Shown: positions 8,445-16,695, numbered from the stretch's first letter. The stretch: DNA of 30,230 nucleotides from JBMNQI01 sp050944055 (GCA_050944055.1 JBMNQI010000026.1:1-30230), one strand, 5' to 3'. Program-made: numbers and translations. Notes: a model not told the origin generated them from the letters alone.

Positions 8445-8732
8445 TAGGCAAAGCGGCTCCGGTGACGGAGGGCCCGTCCAGCCCGGCGGCGTTCCATTCG
8501 TCATAATCCAGATGGACATTGCCATAGGTATTGCCCATTTCGGGGATAGCGACCCGGACAATACTGAAAAAGAATTAACATTATTATGCTTGTATACAGA
8601 CGAAAAGGCCGGGGCACTGCTCCTGGAACAAAGCGCAGATGACCCTGTCCGAGGCCTCAAATCGGATCGTTTAACCGGATGTTTTTCCGGATGACAAAAG
8701 CGCACCGCAAATCAGCACATCCTCATAGTAAT
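8445..8732. other. Intergenic stretch between divergent genes, no gene supported
   Basis: This is the part of the 8368-8982 gap not assigned to promoters or leader. Short open frames occur on both strands (for example 8512-8694 plus and 8382-8705 minus), but none has a convincing ribosome binding site or recognisable protein features. A small CCGGATG/TTCCGGATG-type repeat is seen near 8675-8693. Nothing else was recognised. Confidence 0.4.
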
Positions 8733-8760
8733 TTGACTTGCATGGCAATCGTGTTATAAT
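8733..8760 (+). promoter_or_regulatory. Strong sigma-A promoter of the OFA transporter gene
   Basis: TTGACT (8733-8738, 5/6) and a perfect TATAAT (8755-8760) are separated by 16 bp. Transcription should start near 8767, about 215 nt before the transporter ATG, leaving an unusually long leader. Confidence 0.65.
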
Positions 8761-8766
8761 AATTTA

Positions 8767-8982
8767 ATAGGTTTATTTTTAATGATGAATTGACCATCAG
8801 GCTCAACAGGGGGAAAGACCGAATAAATAGAGACTTTTCGCATTCTTCGCCTCTGAAGCCGCCGGCTTTCTAACCGGTCAGAACCTGCTTCCCGACGGTG
8901 GGCAGGCTTGTTTGTAATTACCATTTCCAAAGAAAAGCTCACCGCGCAAGCTTACACATGCGCGGTGAGCTAAGGAGAAACT
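8767..8982 (+). promoter_or_regulatory. Long structured leader of the transporter mRNA, with ribosome-site-proximal hairpin
   Basis: The leader contains several GC-rich pairings (for example CCTGC...GCAGG at about 8884-8905, followed by CTTGTTTGT). It ends in a perfect 12-bp inverted repeat: GCTCACCGCGCA (8937-8948) against TGCGCGGTGAGC (8959-8970) with a 10-nt loop. The right arm ends just before AAGGAG (8972-8977). The hairpin could control ribosome access, act as an attenuator, or in DNA form be an operator. I do not recognise a known riboswitch class. Confidence 0.45.
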
Positions 8983-10218
8983 ATGAATCAGGCTCCAAAA
9001 CTCTCCCGCAGATGGGCGTTCCCCCCACTGGCTCAGTTGTGTGCCGGCACCTTAACACTGATGCTCCTGGGTCTGATCTACGGCTGGTCGATCTTCAAAG
9101 GCCCTCTTCAGGAAATGTTCCCGTCATGGACTGAATCCAATTTGTCTACCGGCTTTACCCTGCTGATGAGCTTTTATGCAATTGGCGGTATGGTATCAGG
9201 CGCATTAGCCAAATTTAAAAAGCCCCGGCTGCTGTTAATATTAATGGCCGCCGTTATGTTTATCGGTTTTATGGGGGCTTCTACCATTGACCCCGGGGAT
9301 GCTTCCGGCAGCCTGATCCGCCTTTATCTGACGTATTGTCTCTTTTGCGGCTTAGGCACCGGCATCGGATACAATATATGCACAACAGTCATCGTAAAAT
9401 GGTTCCCCGATCACAGCGGCTTTGCACTGGGCACCCTGTTGATGGGCTATGGTCTGGGTGCGCTGTGCATGGGCAGCATCGTAACGAAATTGAACAGTGC
9501 GGTCGGGCTGCTGTCGACCTACCGCATCATGGGCATCGGCGTTTTTGCTGTATTTATAATATGCTCGATTTTTATTTCCGACCCAACAGCCCGCGTGAGT
9601 GAGAACGTTCCCTCTCCCGCCTGTGAGGAGAACGGCTACACACCCAAAGAGGCCCTCAGGTCTGTTTCTTTCTGGATAATTATGGCTTGGGCAATCGTTG
9701 TCAGCGCAGGCAGCTTGATTGTGATGAGCAATTCCGCATCCATCATCGGCTATTTTAAAGCGCCTGCCATCTTAGGCCTGGTGGTTTCCGTGACCAACGG
9801 CGTCTCCCGCGTAGTGCTGGGCTCTCTGATAGATCGGTTCGGCTTCCGCAGGGTATCTCTGGCTCATGGAATAGAGTTCCTGGTTGCCGCCGGATTTATG
9901 CTGGTCGGCTGCCTGACCGGTTCTGTTCTGATTCTGATTGTAGGGCTTTTACTGACTGGTTTCGGATTCGGCTGTACACCTACGACACAGGCGGTTTATC
10001 TGCGTTGCCGCTTTGGTTCCAAACACTTCTCAGCCATCTTCAGCTATGCTGCGCCGGCCTTACTGCTGTCTTCTGTCCTCGGCTCATCCCTGAGCGGACT
10101 CCTGCAGGATCTTGCGCCGGCAGGAGCTAAGTATACATCCTCGTTTGTTTTGATGGTCGTTTACGCGGCGATTGGATTTGTGCTCAGTTATTGGCTTCGA
10201 AAAGATTCTGTTTCTTGA
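8983..10218 (+). CDS. MFS transporter, oxalate/formate antiporter (OFA) family
   Basis: 411 residues, hydrophobic throughout, with about 12 predicted membrane helices and the central cytoplasmic loop near residues 200-220. Family marks include GLIYGWSIF in TM1, a Gly-rich GLGTGIGYN segment in TM4-5 and KWFPDHSGFALG after it, as in OxlT-like proteins. OFA members exchange or import small carboxylates (oxalate, formate, lactate, pyruvate); the exact substrate cannot be read from sequence. It is divergent from the formate-dehydrogenase-like/hydrogenase fusion gene, which makes a carboxylate link attractive but unproven. Start chosen at the ATG after AAGGAG. Codon use (CTG, CGC, ATC preferred; fewer ATA and AGG) differs from flanking genes, a sign of horizontal acquisition. 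Confidence 0.87.
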   Translation: MNQAPKLSRRWAFPPLAQLCAGTLTLMLLGLIYGWSIFKGPLQEMFPSWTESNLSTGFTLLMSFYAIGGMVSGALAKFKKPRLLLILMAAVMFIGFMGASTIDPGDASGSLIRLYLTYCLFCGLGTGIGYNICTTVIVKWFPDHSGFALGTLLMGYGLGALCMGSIVTKLNSAVGLLSTYRIMGIGVFAVFIICSIFISDPTARVSENVPSPACEENGYTPKEALRSVSFWIIMAWAIVVSAGSLIVMSNSASIIGYFKAPAILGLVVSVTNGVSRVVLGSLIDRFGFRRVSLAHGIEFLVAAGFMLVGCLTGSVLILIVGLLLTGFGFGCTPTTQAVYLRCRFGSKHFSAIFSYAAPALLLSSVLGSSLSGLLQDLAPAGAKYTSSFVLMVVYAAIGFVLSYWLRKDSVS

Positions 10219-10225
10219 TACTACC

Positions 10226-10488
10226 CGTCTGTTTGCGTTTCGAATATCATTGACTGGCAGATACCGCGGATACGATAATGTGATATTTCGCCGTATAACT
10301 CCGACAGTATGGATCAATATCTCCTTCCAAAACTTGTGCTCCTGCCCATCGTGGAAAACAGCATCTTCCATGGGTTGGATCCCAAAATCGGCCCCGGCCA
10401 TATTTCCACTCGCATCCAATGTGAAACTCTATCAGCAAAAACTAACGCCTGTTCAGATATAGAGCCATATAAGCAGGGCCGGGCTTAA
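10226..10488 (+). pseudogene. Remnant of a YesM-type sensor histidine kinase (frameshifted fragment)
   Basis: In one frame (about 10247-10291) the sequence reads GRYRGYDNVIF. In another (10279-10488) it reads DQYLLPKLVLLPIVENSIF and then HGLDPKIGPGHISTRI, ending at a TAA. Together these resemble the stretch of YesM/LytS kinases leading into and across the N-box (RYG-DNVIF ... PKLILQPLVENAI-HG). A frameshift separates the two parts, a stop precedes the second, and the phosphoacceptor and the rest of the ATPase domain are absent. It directly follows the transporter gene and shares its codon style, so the pair may have arrived together. Confidence 0.6.
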
Positions 10489-10518
10489 AAGGAATTGCTG
10501 GATGGAAGGATATGCATA

Positions 10519-10541
10519 GGCCGCCGGGAGAACCGGCGGCC
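10519..10541. terminator. Hairpin between convergent units, candidate terminator
   Basis: Perfect 9-bp stem GGCCGCCGG / CCGGCGGCC with loop GAGAA. It follows the end of the minus-strand flavoenzyme operon and the transporter/remnant unit on the plus strand. Neither side has a T run, so its strength as an intrinsic terminator is uncertain. Confidence 0.4.
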
Positions 10542-10552
10542 CTGAATATTTC

Positions 10553-12478
10553 CTATAATTGGCTGGCGGCGCCGTAAGCGCTTCGCACGGCCTTCGCGAC
10601 GTTGCCCGGGCGCTCGCAGTCGCCCGCCATGAGCGTGCGCGGGGCCGCTCCGAAGAAGGAGAGCGCTTCTGTTTGCTTAGCCCTCATGCCCGCGGCCAGT
10701 ATGACTGTGTCGGGAGTGAAGCTCAGCCTGCCGTCCGGGCCCTCGCATACGACGGCGTCGCCTATCGATACGCAGCGCGTTGAAGTGTGCACTTTAATGT
10801 TTTTCTCGGCTTCAATGCGGCGCATAAGTATTATCCTGTATGTAGGCGAAGCGTCGGGAGCCAGCTGCGGCAGCATCTCGACTATATCGACCTTCTTGCC
10901 GCACCGGGCAAGGTGTACGGCCGACTCGCAGCCGACCTGGCCTCCCCCGAGCACCAGGACGCTGCTGCCCAGCTTGTCTTCGTTTCCAAAGGCGTTTAAA
11001 GCCGTTATGACCTTGCTGCTGTCTATGCCGGGTATGGGCGGGACAACTGGGTCGGCGCCGAGCGCGGTTATGACTTCGTCGTAGCCCTCGCCCTCGATCA
11101 TTTCGGGAGTGGCCTTAGTGTTCAGCCTTATTTTGACGCCGGCCTTTTCAAGCTGGGTCATAAGGTAATTCTTAAACTTCCTCAGGCCGTATTTAAACTC
11201 GGCGTAGTCGGCGAAATTGAGCTGGCCGCCGAGCCTGGAGTTCTTCTCATAAAGCGTCACGTCGTGGCCGCGCCTCGCTGCTGTCATAGCCGCTTCCATG
11301 CCCGCCGGGCCGCCGCCTATCACAGCGACGCGCTTGCGGCGTTTGGGAGCGTCGGGCCGGCCCGCTATGCTCTGCTTGACGCCCATTTCCGGGTTTACGG
11401 AGCATACGAAAACCTTGTTCTCAAGGCAGCCGCTGTCATGGCAGCGCAGGCACTTGATGCAGGGGACAACGTCCTCCGGCCTGCCCTCATAGGCCTTGAG
11501 CCCCAGCTCGGGGTCAGCTATCCAGCCCCTGGCTATGGAGACAAAGTCAGCCTTGCCGGAGGCTATAATCTCCTCCGCCTCGTCTAAATCCTGCAGGCCG
11601 CCTATTGCGACAACGGGTATGGGCGAGCCGTTTTTCTTAACATACTCGCACGCAGGCACAAACGGCGCGGGGCCGGCGAAGCAGGTCGGATGGGCCTCCC
11701 ACATTTCATTGCCGTGCAAATGCAGCAGATCGACGTGGCCCTCCAGGATTTTCGACATGGCGAGAGTATCCTCTTTGGTGATGCCGTCGTCAAACTGGGG
11801 TTCGGCGCCGCTTACGCGGAATTCAATAAGGAAGTCCTTTCCGCAGCGCTGCTTGATTCGGTCAAATACCATAATGGGGAAGCGCAGGCGGTTTTCAAGG
11901 CTGCCGCCGTATTTATCCGTGCGCTTGTTGAAGTGCGGGGAGATGAACCTGCCGCCGCCGGGCGTGCCGTAGGCCATATGCACCATGCACATGTCGAAGC
12001 CGCATATCTTGGCGATATATGCGCTTTCGGCAAAGTTGTCGGCTATCTCGTCCATGACTTCCTCGGTCATTTCCATAGACAAAACGCCCGGAGGGCCGAA
12101 TTCCGTCGTCAGGCCCGCCACGACATCGTAATAGCCCCTGTTGTTCATGGTTTGCCCCATTATTTCCAGAGAGGCCTTTGCGCCGTAAAAATGTATGGCG
12201 TCGGCAAGCTGGGAGATATAGTGCTGGTTGTGCAGGACAGAACCGTCGTAGGCGAGGTGCTCGCCGTCGTTCTGCGCGAAGGGATAAACGCCGTGGCAGG
12301 TTACGCAGGCAGCGCCGCCCTTCGCCCTCTCCGCTGCCAGGTCGATAATCGCCTGGGTAGGATACGGCTCGCCGCCCTGGAGCGCGTGTATGCCGTTGGG
12401 AGCCGAAAACAGCCGGTTCCGGAAAACCGTATTGCCGACCTTCATCGGCGACAAGAGATGGGGATATTTGTACTTCAT
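10553..12478 (-). CDS. NADH:flavin oxidoreductase, 2-enoate/2,4-dienoyl-CoA reductase type (OYE-FeS-FAD)
   Basis: 641 residues from the ATG at 12478, which has GGAGG 5 nt upstream; an earlier ATG at 12490 lacks a ribosome site. Architecture as in FadH, enoate reductase and BaiCD/BaiH: an FMN TIM barrel (about 1-340), a [4Fe-4S] motif CIKCLRC plus a Cys about 12 residues on (CSVNP), then an FAD/NAD(P)-binding part with VIGGGPAGMEA and a second dinucleotide fold VLGGGQVGCES. Such enzymes reduce activated C=C bonds with NAD(P)H in the cytoplasm. The usual HG-Tyr/Trp-L active-site stretch before FLSP reads MAYGTPGGGRFISP here, so substrate handling probably differs from the tandem paralogue. Last gene of the minus-strand operon; substrate unknown. 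Confidence 0.88.
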   Translation of the reverse strand: MKYKYPHLLSPMKVGNTVFRNRLFSAPNGIHALQGGEPYPTQAIIDLAAERAKGGAACVTCHGVYPFAQNDGEHLAYDGSVLHNQHYISQLADAIHFYGAKASLEIMGQTMNNRGYYDVVAGLTTEFGPPGVLSMEMTEEVMDEIADNFAESAYIAKICGFDMCMVHMAYGTPGGGRFISPHFNKRTDKYGGSLENRLRFPIMVFDRIKQRCGKDFLIEFRVSGAEPQFDDGITKEDTLAMSKILEGHVDLLHLHGNEMWEAHPTCFAGPAPFVPACEYVKKNGSPIPVVAIGGLQDLDEAEEIIASGKADFVSIARGWIADPELGLKAYEGRPEDVVPCIKCLRCHDSGCLENKVFVCSVNPEMGVKQSIAGRPDAPKRRKRVAVIGGGPAGMEAAMTAARRGHDVTLYEKNSRLGGQLNFADYAEFKYGLRKFKNYLMTQLEKAGVKIRLNTKATPEMIEGEGYDEVITALGADPVVPPIPGIDSSKVITALNAFGNEDKLGSSVLVLGGGQVGCESAVHLARCGKKVDIVEMLPQLAPDASPTYRIILMRRIEAEKNIKVHTSTRCVSIGDAVVCEGPDGRLSFTPDTVILAAGMRAKQTEALSFFGAAPRTLMAGDCERPGNVAKAVRSAYGAASQL

Positions 12479-12546
12479 AATGTCCTCCATAATATCGTGT
12501 TATTTAGAGATAATCACCGGCAGACCAGGCGGCGATTATCCGGCGT

Positions 12547-14487
12547 TTACAGATTCATGGCCGCGCAGTACCCGTCCGCAGTTGCGTTCATTATCCTGCC
12601 GGGCCTCAGGCAGTCGCCGATGGCGATGAATTCGAGCGCCTCTTTGCGCAGATCCTCGCGCACGGCTTCCAGCGGCTTCAGGCCCGTGGCTATAATAACC
12701 GTGTCGGCGGGGAAGAAAAGCTCCGTACCTTCCTTATTAACGGCAGCCACGCCGTTTTTGTCAATATTCGAGCAGCGCAGGCCCAGGTTAGGAATAATGC
12801 CGTACTTTTTCATGGCGTTTTGCGTATAAATGCGCTGGCTGATACCCGCGTCGGGCAGAATATCGTCCGCAACCTCAATGAGAACGGGCTTTTTTCCCAG
12901 CATGACCATATGTATGGCCGTCTCGCAGCCGACGGCGCCCGCTCCTATGATAACTACGTTTTTGCCTATCTCCACGCCGTCGTCGTAAATCCGCGTTGAG
13001 GCGACAACATTGGGGCCATCAATACCGGGAATGGACGGAAAGCTCTGCTGTGCGCCCACGGCGGCTATAACTGCGTCCGCGCTGCAACTCTTGATAAATT
13101 CGGAGTCGGCTTTAATGCCCAAAAGTATTTCCGCCCCGCTTTTGCGCGTCATGCGTATGAGCCAGTCCAGGTATCGCTTCATGTCGGCCTTGAACGGGAC
13201 GTGTTCGGCGTGGCGCAGAAGTCCGCCCAGGGAAGAGCTTTTTTCGCAGAGAGTCACGTTGTGGCCGCGCTCGGCCGCCGTAATGGCCGCCTGCATACCG
13301 CCCGGCCCCCCGCCCACAACCAGTATGTTCTTTTTTACCTTCGGCTCGTTGCAGAAACGGAAATCCAGCTCGCGGCGTATGAGCGGGTTCACGGCGCACC
13401 GGAGCTTGTGCGTCGGCTTTAAGCCGGAATCCATGCAGTTGAGGCATCTAAGACAGGGCCTTATCTCGTCGCCGCGGCCGAGGCTGGCTTTTTTGGGCAG
13501 GTAGGGGTCGGCTATGAGCGCCCGTCCGATGTTTACTACGTCGGCTTTGCCGCTTGCGAGTATGTCCTCCATCAGCTCGGGCGTGTTGATTCCGCCCAGT
13601 GCGGCTACGGGTGTTTTTACATGCTTTTTAAACTCTGCCGCCAGGTATACGTTCATTCCCGGGGGGTTGTGCGGCCCGGGGCTGGCCGTCGTGCGCCCCG
13701 CCGCGTTGAACACGGTGCCTATTGAAACATTGAAGAGGTCTACTTTACCGTCGAACATTTTGGCATACTCTATACCGTCTTCAAGCGTATAGCCGCCTTC
13801 AAAGTCCTCGGTGCCGGAGATGCGCAGCTCTATGGGAAATTCGCCGCACTTCTGCCTTATGCGGTCGATTACCATCAGCGGAAAGCGGGCCCGGTTTTCA
13901 GGGCTGCCGCCGAACCTGTCTGTGCGCTTGTTCGTCAGCGGCGAAAGGAACTGGCCGAGCAGCCAGCCGTGCCCTGCGTGCACCTGGCACATATCAAAGC
14001 TTGCCTGCTTAAGGCGCAGGGCCGCTTCGCCGAAGCACTCGGTTATGAACTCTATCATATCCTCGTCCATGGGCTCGATGTCGTCGCCCATCGGGTTTTT
14101 CATAGCCGAGGGGCCTATGGGGTTTCGCCCGTTTATGAAGGCGGGCCTGCAGAAGCCTCCGCCGTGCGCGATCTGCAGGGACGCGAAGGCCCCGTGCTGG
14201 TGTATAGCGTCGGCAAGGTCGGCAAGCACGGGCAATATGTCGGGGTTATCGAGGGCTATCGCGTGGTCATGCGAACGCCCTGTCGCCGTATGCACCGGCG
14301 TCTCTCCTATGGTGACGATTGCCGCGCCGCCCGCGGCCTTTTCCTGGTAGTAAGCTATTGACTCCTTCGTGGGAAAGTCCCGGGAATCAAATTCGTGAAT
14401 TGACGTAGCCGAGGCCTCGATCCTGTTGCGCAGTGTGAGTTTTCCAACTTTCAGCGGGCTGAAAAGCAGGGGAAATTTCCTTTGCAT
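12547..14487 (-). CDS. NADH:flavin oxidoreductase, 2-enoate/2,4-dienoyl-CoA reductase type (tandem paralogue)
   Basis: 646 residues with the same three-part build as its neighbour: FMN barrel (about 1-340) with HAGHGWLLGQFLSP in the active-site region (Trp where FadH has Tyr), a [4Fe-4S] site CLRCLNC plus CAVNP, then FAD/NAD(P) folds VVGGGPGGMQA and IIGAGAVGCET. It should reduce the double bond of an unsaturated acid, acyl-CoA or related compound. It lies 24 nt downstream of the TANGO2-like gene and 68 nt upstream of the paralogue's start, all on one strand. Start ATG has GAGGAT upstream. The two copies differ clearly in the active-site segment, which argues for distinct substrates or a heteromeric pair and against a recent duplication. 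Confidence 0.9.
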   Translation of the reverse strand: MQRKFPLLFSPLKVGKLTLRNRIEASATSIHEFDSRDFPTKESIAYYQEKAAGGAAIVTIGETPVHTATGRSHDHAIALDNPDILPVLADLADAIHQHGAFASLQIAHGGGFCRPAFINGRNPIGPSAMKNPMGDDIEPMDEDMIEFITECFGEAALRLKQASFDMCQVHAGHGWLLGQFLSPLTNKRTDRFGGSPENRARFPLMVIDRIRQKCGEFPIELRISGTEDFEGGYTLEDGIEYAKMFDGKVDLFNVSIGTVFNAAGRTTASPGPHNPPGMNVYLAAEFKKHVKTPVAALGGINTPELMEDILASGKADVVNIGRALIADPYLPKKASLGRGDEIRPCLRCLNCMDSGLKPTHKLRCAVNPLIRRELDFRFCNEPKVKKNILVVGGGPGGMQAAITAAERGHNVTLCEKSSSLGGLLRHAEHVPFKADMKRYLDWLIRMTRKSGAEILLGIKADSEFIKSCSADAVIAAVGAQQSFPSIPGIDGPNVVASTRIYDDGVEIGKNVVIIGAGAVGCETAIHMVMLGKKPVLIEVADDILPDAGISQRIYTQNAMKKYGIIPNLGLRCSNIDKNGVAAVNKEGTELFFPADTVIIATGLKPLEAVREDLRKEALEFIAIGDCLRPGRIMNATADGYCAAMNL

Positions 14488-14511
14488 GGCGTTATCCTCG
14501 TATTACTTTAT

Positions 14512-15288
14512 CTATATCGAATATTCTATATCGAATTCGAAAAATACCTCGCCTCTCAAAGCTCCGCTGGCGGGCTCGTAGCTCCGCTCCCAGAACCCGA
14601 CGCGGCCGCCGCGGCTTATAAGCAGGACCGTGGAAGAACACGTGCCGTAGTCTGCGCTTTTTACAAATATCGAAGAGAGCATTTTCTCGCGCTCGTACGT
14701 GACGCCGGTGTGCGGCAGCTCGTCGTCTGGGGCGAGCTCATCGTCCGAGAGTATATCGAACAGGGCCTCATGGTCGACCTTGCCGCTCATAATGCAGTCT
14801 TCGAGCCGCTTCTTTCCCTTTTTGACCTTCGGCCACGGCACGTCGAGGAAGCTGTTGCTCAGTCCGTGCACGCCGGGCTCTATTTTCACCTCGCTGCCGG
14901 GAAGACGGCTTGAATGGTAATAGAGCCCGTCCATATCGCCCAGCAGCAGGTTATAGCCGTTATAAGCGCCGTCGTATTCGGATACGCTCCGGAATATAAC
15001 CGGCGCGGGGTCGGAGGATTCAAGACAGTTTAGCACCAGGAGCCCGCGCGAGAGCGCCTCCTTCATAAAAGAGGAGGGGTCTCGGTAGTTTGTAAGCGCA
15101 GAAAAACGCCCGCTCTTTGTGATTCCAAGCCACGTCCCGCCGCGCACAAGGTCCTTGCCCGCGAGAATACGCCGGTTTTCCCAAAACGACGCTTCCAGCG
15201 TAGGACGCGTGTAAAACTCGTCCCTGTTTGCAGCGCAGATAAATCTGTAATCCGGGTGACAATCAAAAGCAAAAAGTATTATGCACAT
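14512..15288 (-). CDS. NRDE/TANGO2 family protein
   Basis: 258 residues beginning MCIILFAF, with the family signature AANRDEFYTRP (NRDE at 21-24), then GGTWLGI and a GTCSSTVLL strand near the C-terminus. Cys2 sits where an Ntn-type nucleophile would be if the initiator Met is removed, and is conserved in this family. Eukaryotic and bacterial relatives have been linked to heme trafficking; the bacterial role is poorly settled. No signal peptide. It is 18 nt downstream of coaB and 24 nt upstream of the flavoenzyme gene, so it is probably part of the CoA/flavoenzyme operon. Whether it serves cofactor or acyl metabolism in this anaerobe is open. Confidence 0.87.
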   Translation of the reverse strand: MCIILFAFDCHPDYRFICAANRDEFYTRPTLEASFWENRRILAGKDLVRGGTWLGITKSGRFSALTNYRDPSSFMKEALSRGLLVLNCLESSDPAPVIFRSVSEYDGAYNGYNLLLGDMDGLYYHSSRLPGSEVKIEPGVHGLSNSFLDVPWPKVKKGKKRLEDCIMSGKVDHEALFDILSDDELAPDDELPHTGVTYEREKMLSSIFVKSADYGTCSSTVLLISRGGRVGFWERSYEPASGALRGEVFFEFDIEYSI

Positions 15289-15306
15289 ATCTAACCCCTG
15301 CCGATA

Positions 15307-16068
15307 TTAATCCCTGCCGAAGGCCTCGGATATTATAAGATTCGCTATCTCCGACTTTGTTTCAGCCCTGAGGAAGCTGCCATCCGGCCTTAACAGCATC
15401 GCCTTGTGTTTATCACCCGATATATCGGCAAGGTCGTTGGCCACGACGAGGTCGCAGCTGTTTTTTTTAAGGAGATTCATCCCGACCTGCCTCAGCTCCT
15501 CCTTTGTAACGCCGCTTAGCAGCTTAAAGCCGACTAGAAACGTATCCGGGCTGAGAGGCTTAATAGCGGAGATGACCTTCGGCGTCGGCCTGAGCTTGAT
15601 AATAAGGTCGGTTTCGCTCGAGGAGATTTTATTTCCGGTTAAGACGGACTCGTTTTTCCTGATTATGTCCTCAATAAGAGGGCGCGCGTCTTCGCCCGCT
15701 TCTCTTCCTTTGAGCCTTTCGGAAATCTCGCGCGAGAGCAATCCCGCTGTCGATACGTAGTCGACGGTATAGTCCGACACCGCCATGCTGTGTATGAATA
15801 TGTCGATTTTGTTTTCGGTAAGCAGCGATTTTACCGTCTCCAATAAGCTTTCTGTGCTGCCCGTTGTCACGACCTCCACAAGCGGGGAAGCGGGGGGCCT
15901 TATTGCCCGTAAGTGGCAAAGATAATATATCTTTTCAATTACGGCGGGCTTCTTTGCAAGAAGGGCAGAGCATATTTCCGAGCCGAGCCGCCCTGTTGAG
16001 GAGTTCGTGATAGACCTGACCGTGTCGATAGGCTCGGAGGTGCCGCCCGCTGTTATGACGATCTTCAT
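15307..16068 (-). CDS. coaB: Phosphopantothenate-cysteine ligase (stand-alone CoaB)
   Basis: 253 residues. Joins 4'-phosphopantothenate and cysteine, the second step of CoA synthesis. Marks: ITAGGTSEPIDTVR at the N-terminus, ITNSSTGRLG, and VVANDL near residue 213. In many bacteria CoaB is fused behind CoaC in a protein of about 400 residues; here the two are separate genes whose ends overlap by 4 bp (ATGA), the split form known from streptococci, enterococci and some Clostridia. Cytoplasmic. Translation is coupled to coaC. Confidence 0.92.
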   Translation of the reverse strand: MKIVITAGGTSEPIDTVRSITNSSTGRLGSEICSALLAKKPAVIEKIYYLCHLRAIRPPASPLVEVVTTGSTESLLETVKSLLTENKIDIFIHSMAVSDYTVDYVSTAGLLSREISERLKGREAGEDARPLIEDIIRKNESVLTGNKISSSETDLIIKLRPTPKVISAIKPLSPDTFLVGFKLLSGVTKEELRQVGMNLLKKNSCDLVVANDLADISGDKHKAMLLRPDGSFLRAETKSEIANLIISEAFGRD

Positions 16069-16628
16069 AGCGGCTTATTCTCCGCGCCGGAAAGCACGCT
16101 TGCGGCAAATTCGACTATCGCCTCGGGCCTGGCGAGCTTCCCCTTCCCGGTCGTCCCGCAGGCGAGATAGCCCTCGTCGGGCTCTATGAACCTGTATCCA
16201 AGCTTCCCAAGGCGCGAGATATTCTCCCGGACTATCGGATTTTCATACATGTAGTCGTTCATCGCCGGGGCTATGACGACGGGGGCCTTCGTCGCCATGA
16301 CCGTTGTGGTCAGCATATCGTCGGCTATGCCGTTTGCTATCTTGCCTATGACGTTCGCCGTCGCGGGGGCGATGAGAAAGAGGTCGGCCTTCCTCGCGAG
16401 CGAAATATGGTCAATCTCCCACGAGACAGGAGGCTCGAACATATCGGTAATTACGCGGTTTTTAGAAAGAGCCGCTAGCGTAAGCGGCGTTATGAATTCA
16501 AGGGCGTTCTTAGTCATTATAACGTCCACGTTCGCCCCCAGAGCTCTGAGGCGGTTTATTATGTCCGCCGCTTTATACGCGGCGATGCCGCCGGATACGC
16601 CTAGAACTATGTTTTTCCCCGAAAGCAT
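16065..16628 (-). CDS. coaC: Phosphopantothenoylcysteine decarboxylase (stand-alone CoaC)
   Basis: 187 residues, an FMN-dependent flavoprotein that decarboxylates 4'-phosphopantothenoylcysteine to phosphopantetheine. Visible: GVSGGIAAYKA at the N-terminus, catalytic His74 in IDHISLARKADL, IAPATAN, PAMN (121-124) binding the substrate, and Cys157 in YLACGTTGKGKL on the recognition flap. Normal length for the split enzyme. Start ATG has GGAAGGAAG upstream. First gene of the five-gene minus-strand operon, behind two predicted promoters. Confidence 0.95.
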   Translation of the reverse strand: MLSGKNIVLGVSGGIAAYKAADIINRLRALGANVDVIMTKNALEFITPLTLAALSKNRVITDMFEPPVSWEIDHISLARKADLFLIAPATANVIGKIANGIADDMLTTTVMATKAPVVIAPAMNDYMYENPIVRENISRLGKLGYRFIEPDEGYLACGTTGKGKLARPEAIVEFAASVLSGAENKPL

Positions 16629-16666
16629 ATCGGCACACTTCCTTCCGGTTTGTTTTCAATGCCAGT

Positions 16667-16695
16667 ATTCTATTACGTTTTGCGCCGTATATCAA
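16667..16695 (-). promoter_or_regulatory. Predicted proximal promoter of the coaC operon
   Basis: Minus-strand TTGATA (5/6) and TAGAAT (5/6) separated by 17 bp, about 40 nt upstream of the coaC start. Confidence 0.6.

Noticed and set aside
8512..8694. 60-codon plus-strand open frame in the same gap
   Set aside because: The composition looks protein-like, but there is no Shine-Dalgarno in front of the ATG, no family match by eye, and it lies upstream of the transporter promoter.
8382..8705. 107-codon minus-strand open frame upstream of the hydrogenase fusion
   Set aside because: No ribosome binding site, no recognisable protein pattern, and it covers the predicted promoter of the fusion gene.
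11690..12829. 379-codon plus-strand frame opposite the flavoenzyme genes
   Set aside because: It spans two real minus-strand genes and their gap; no protein features were seen.
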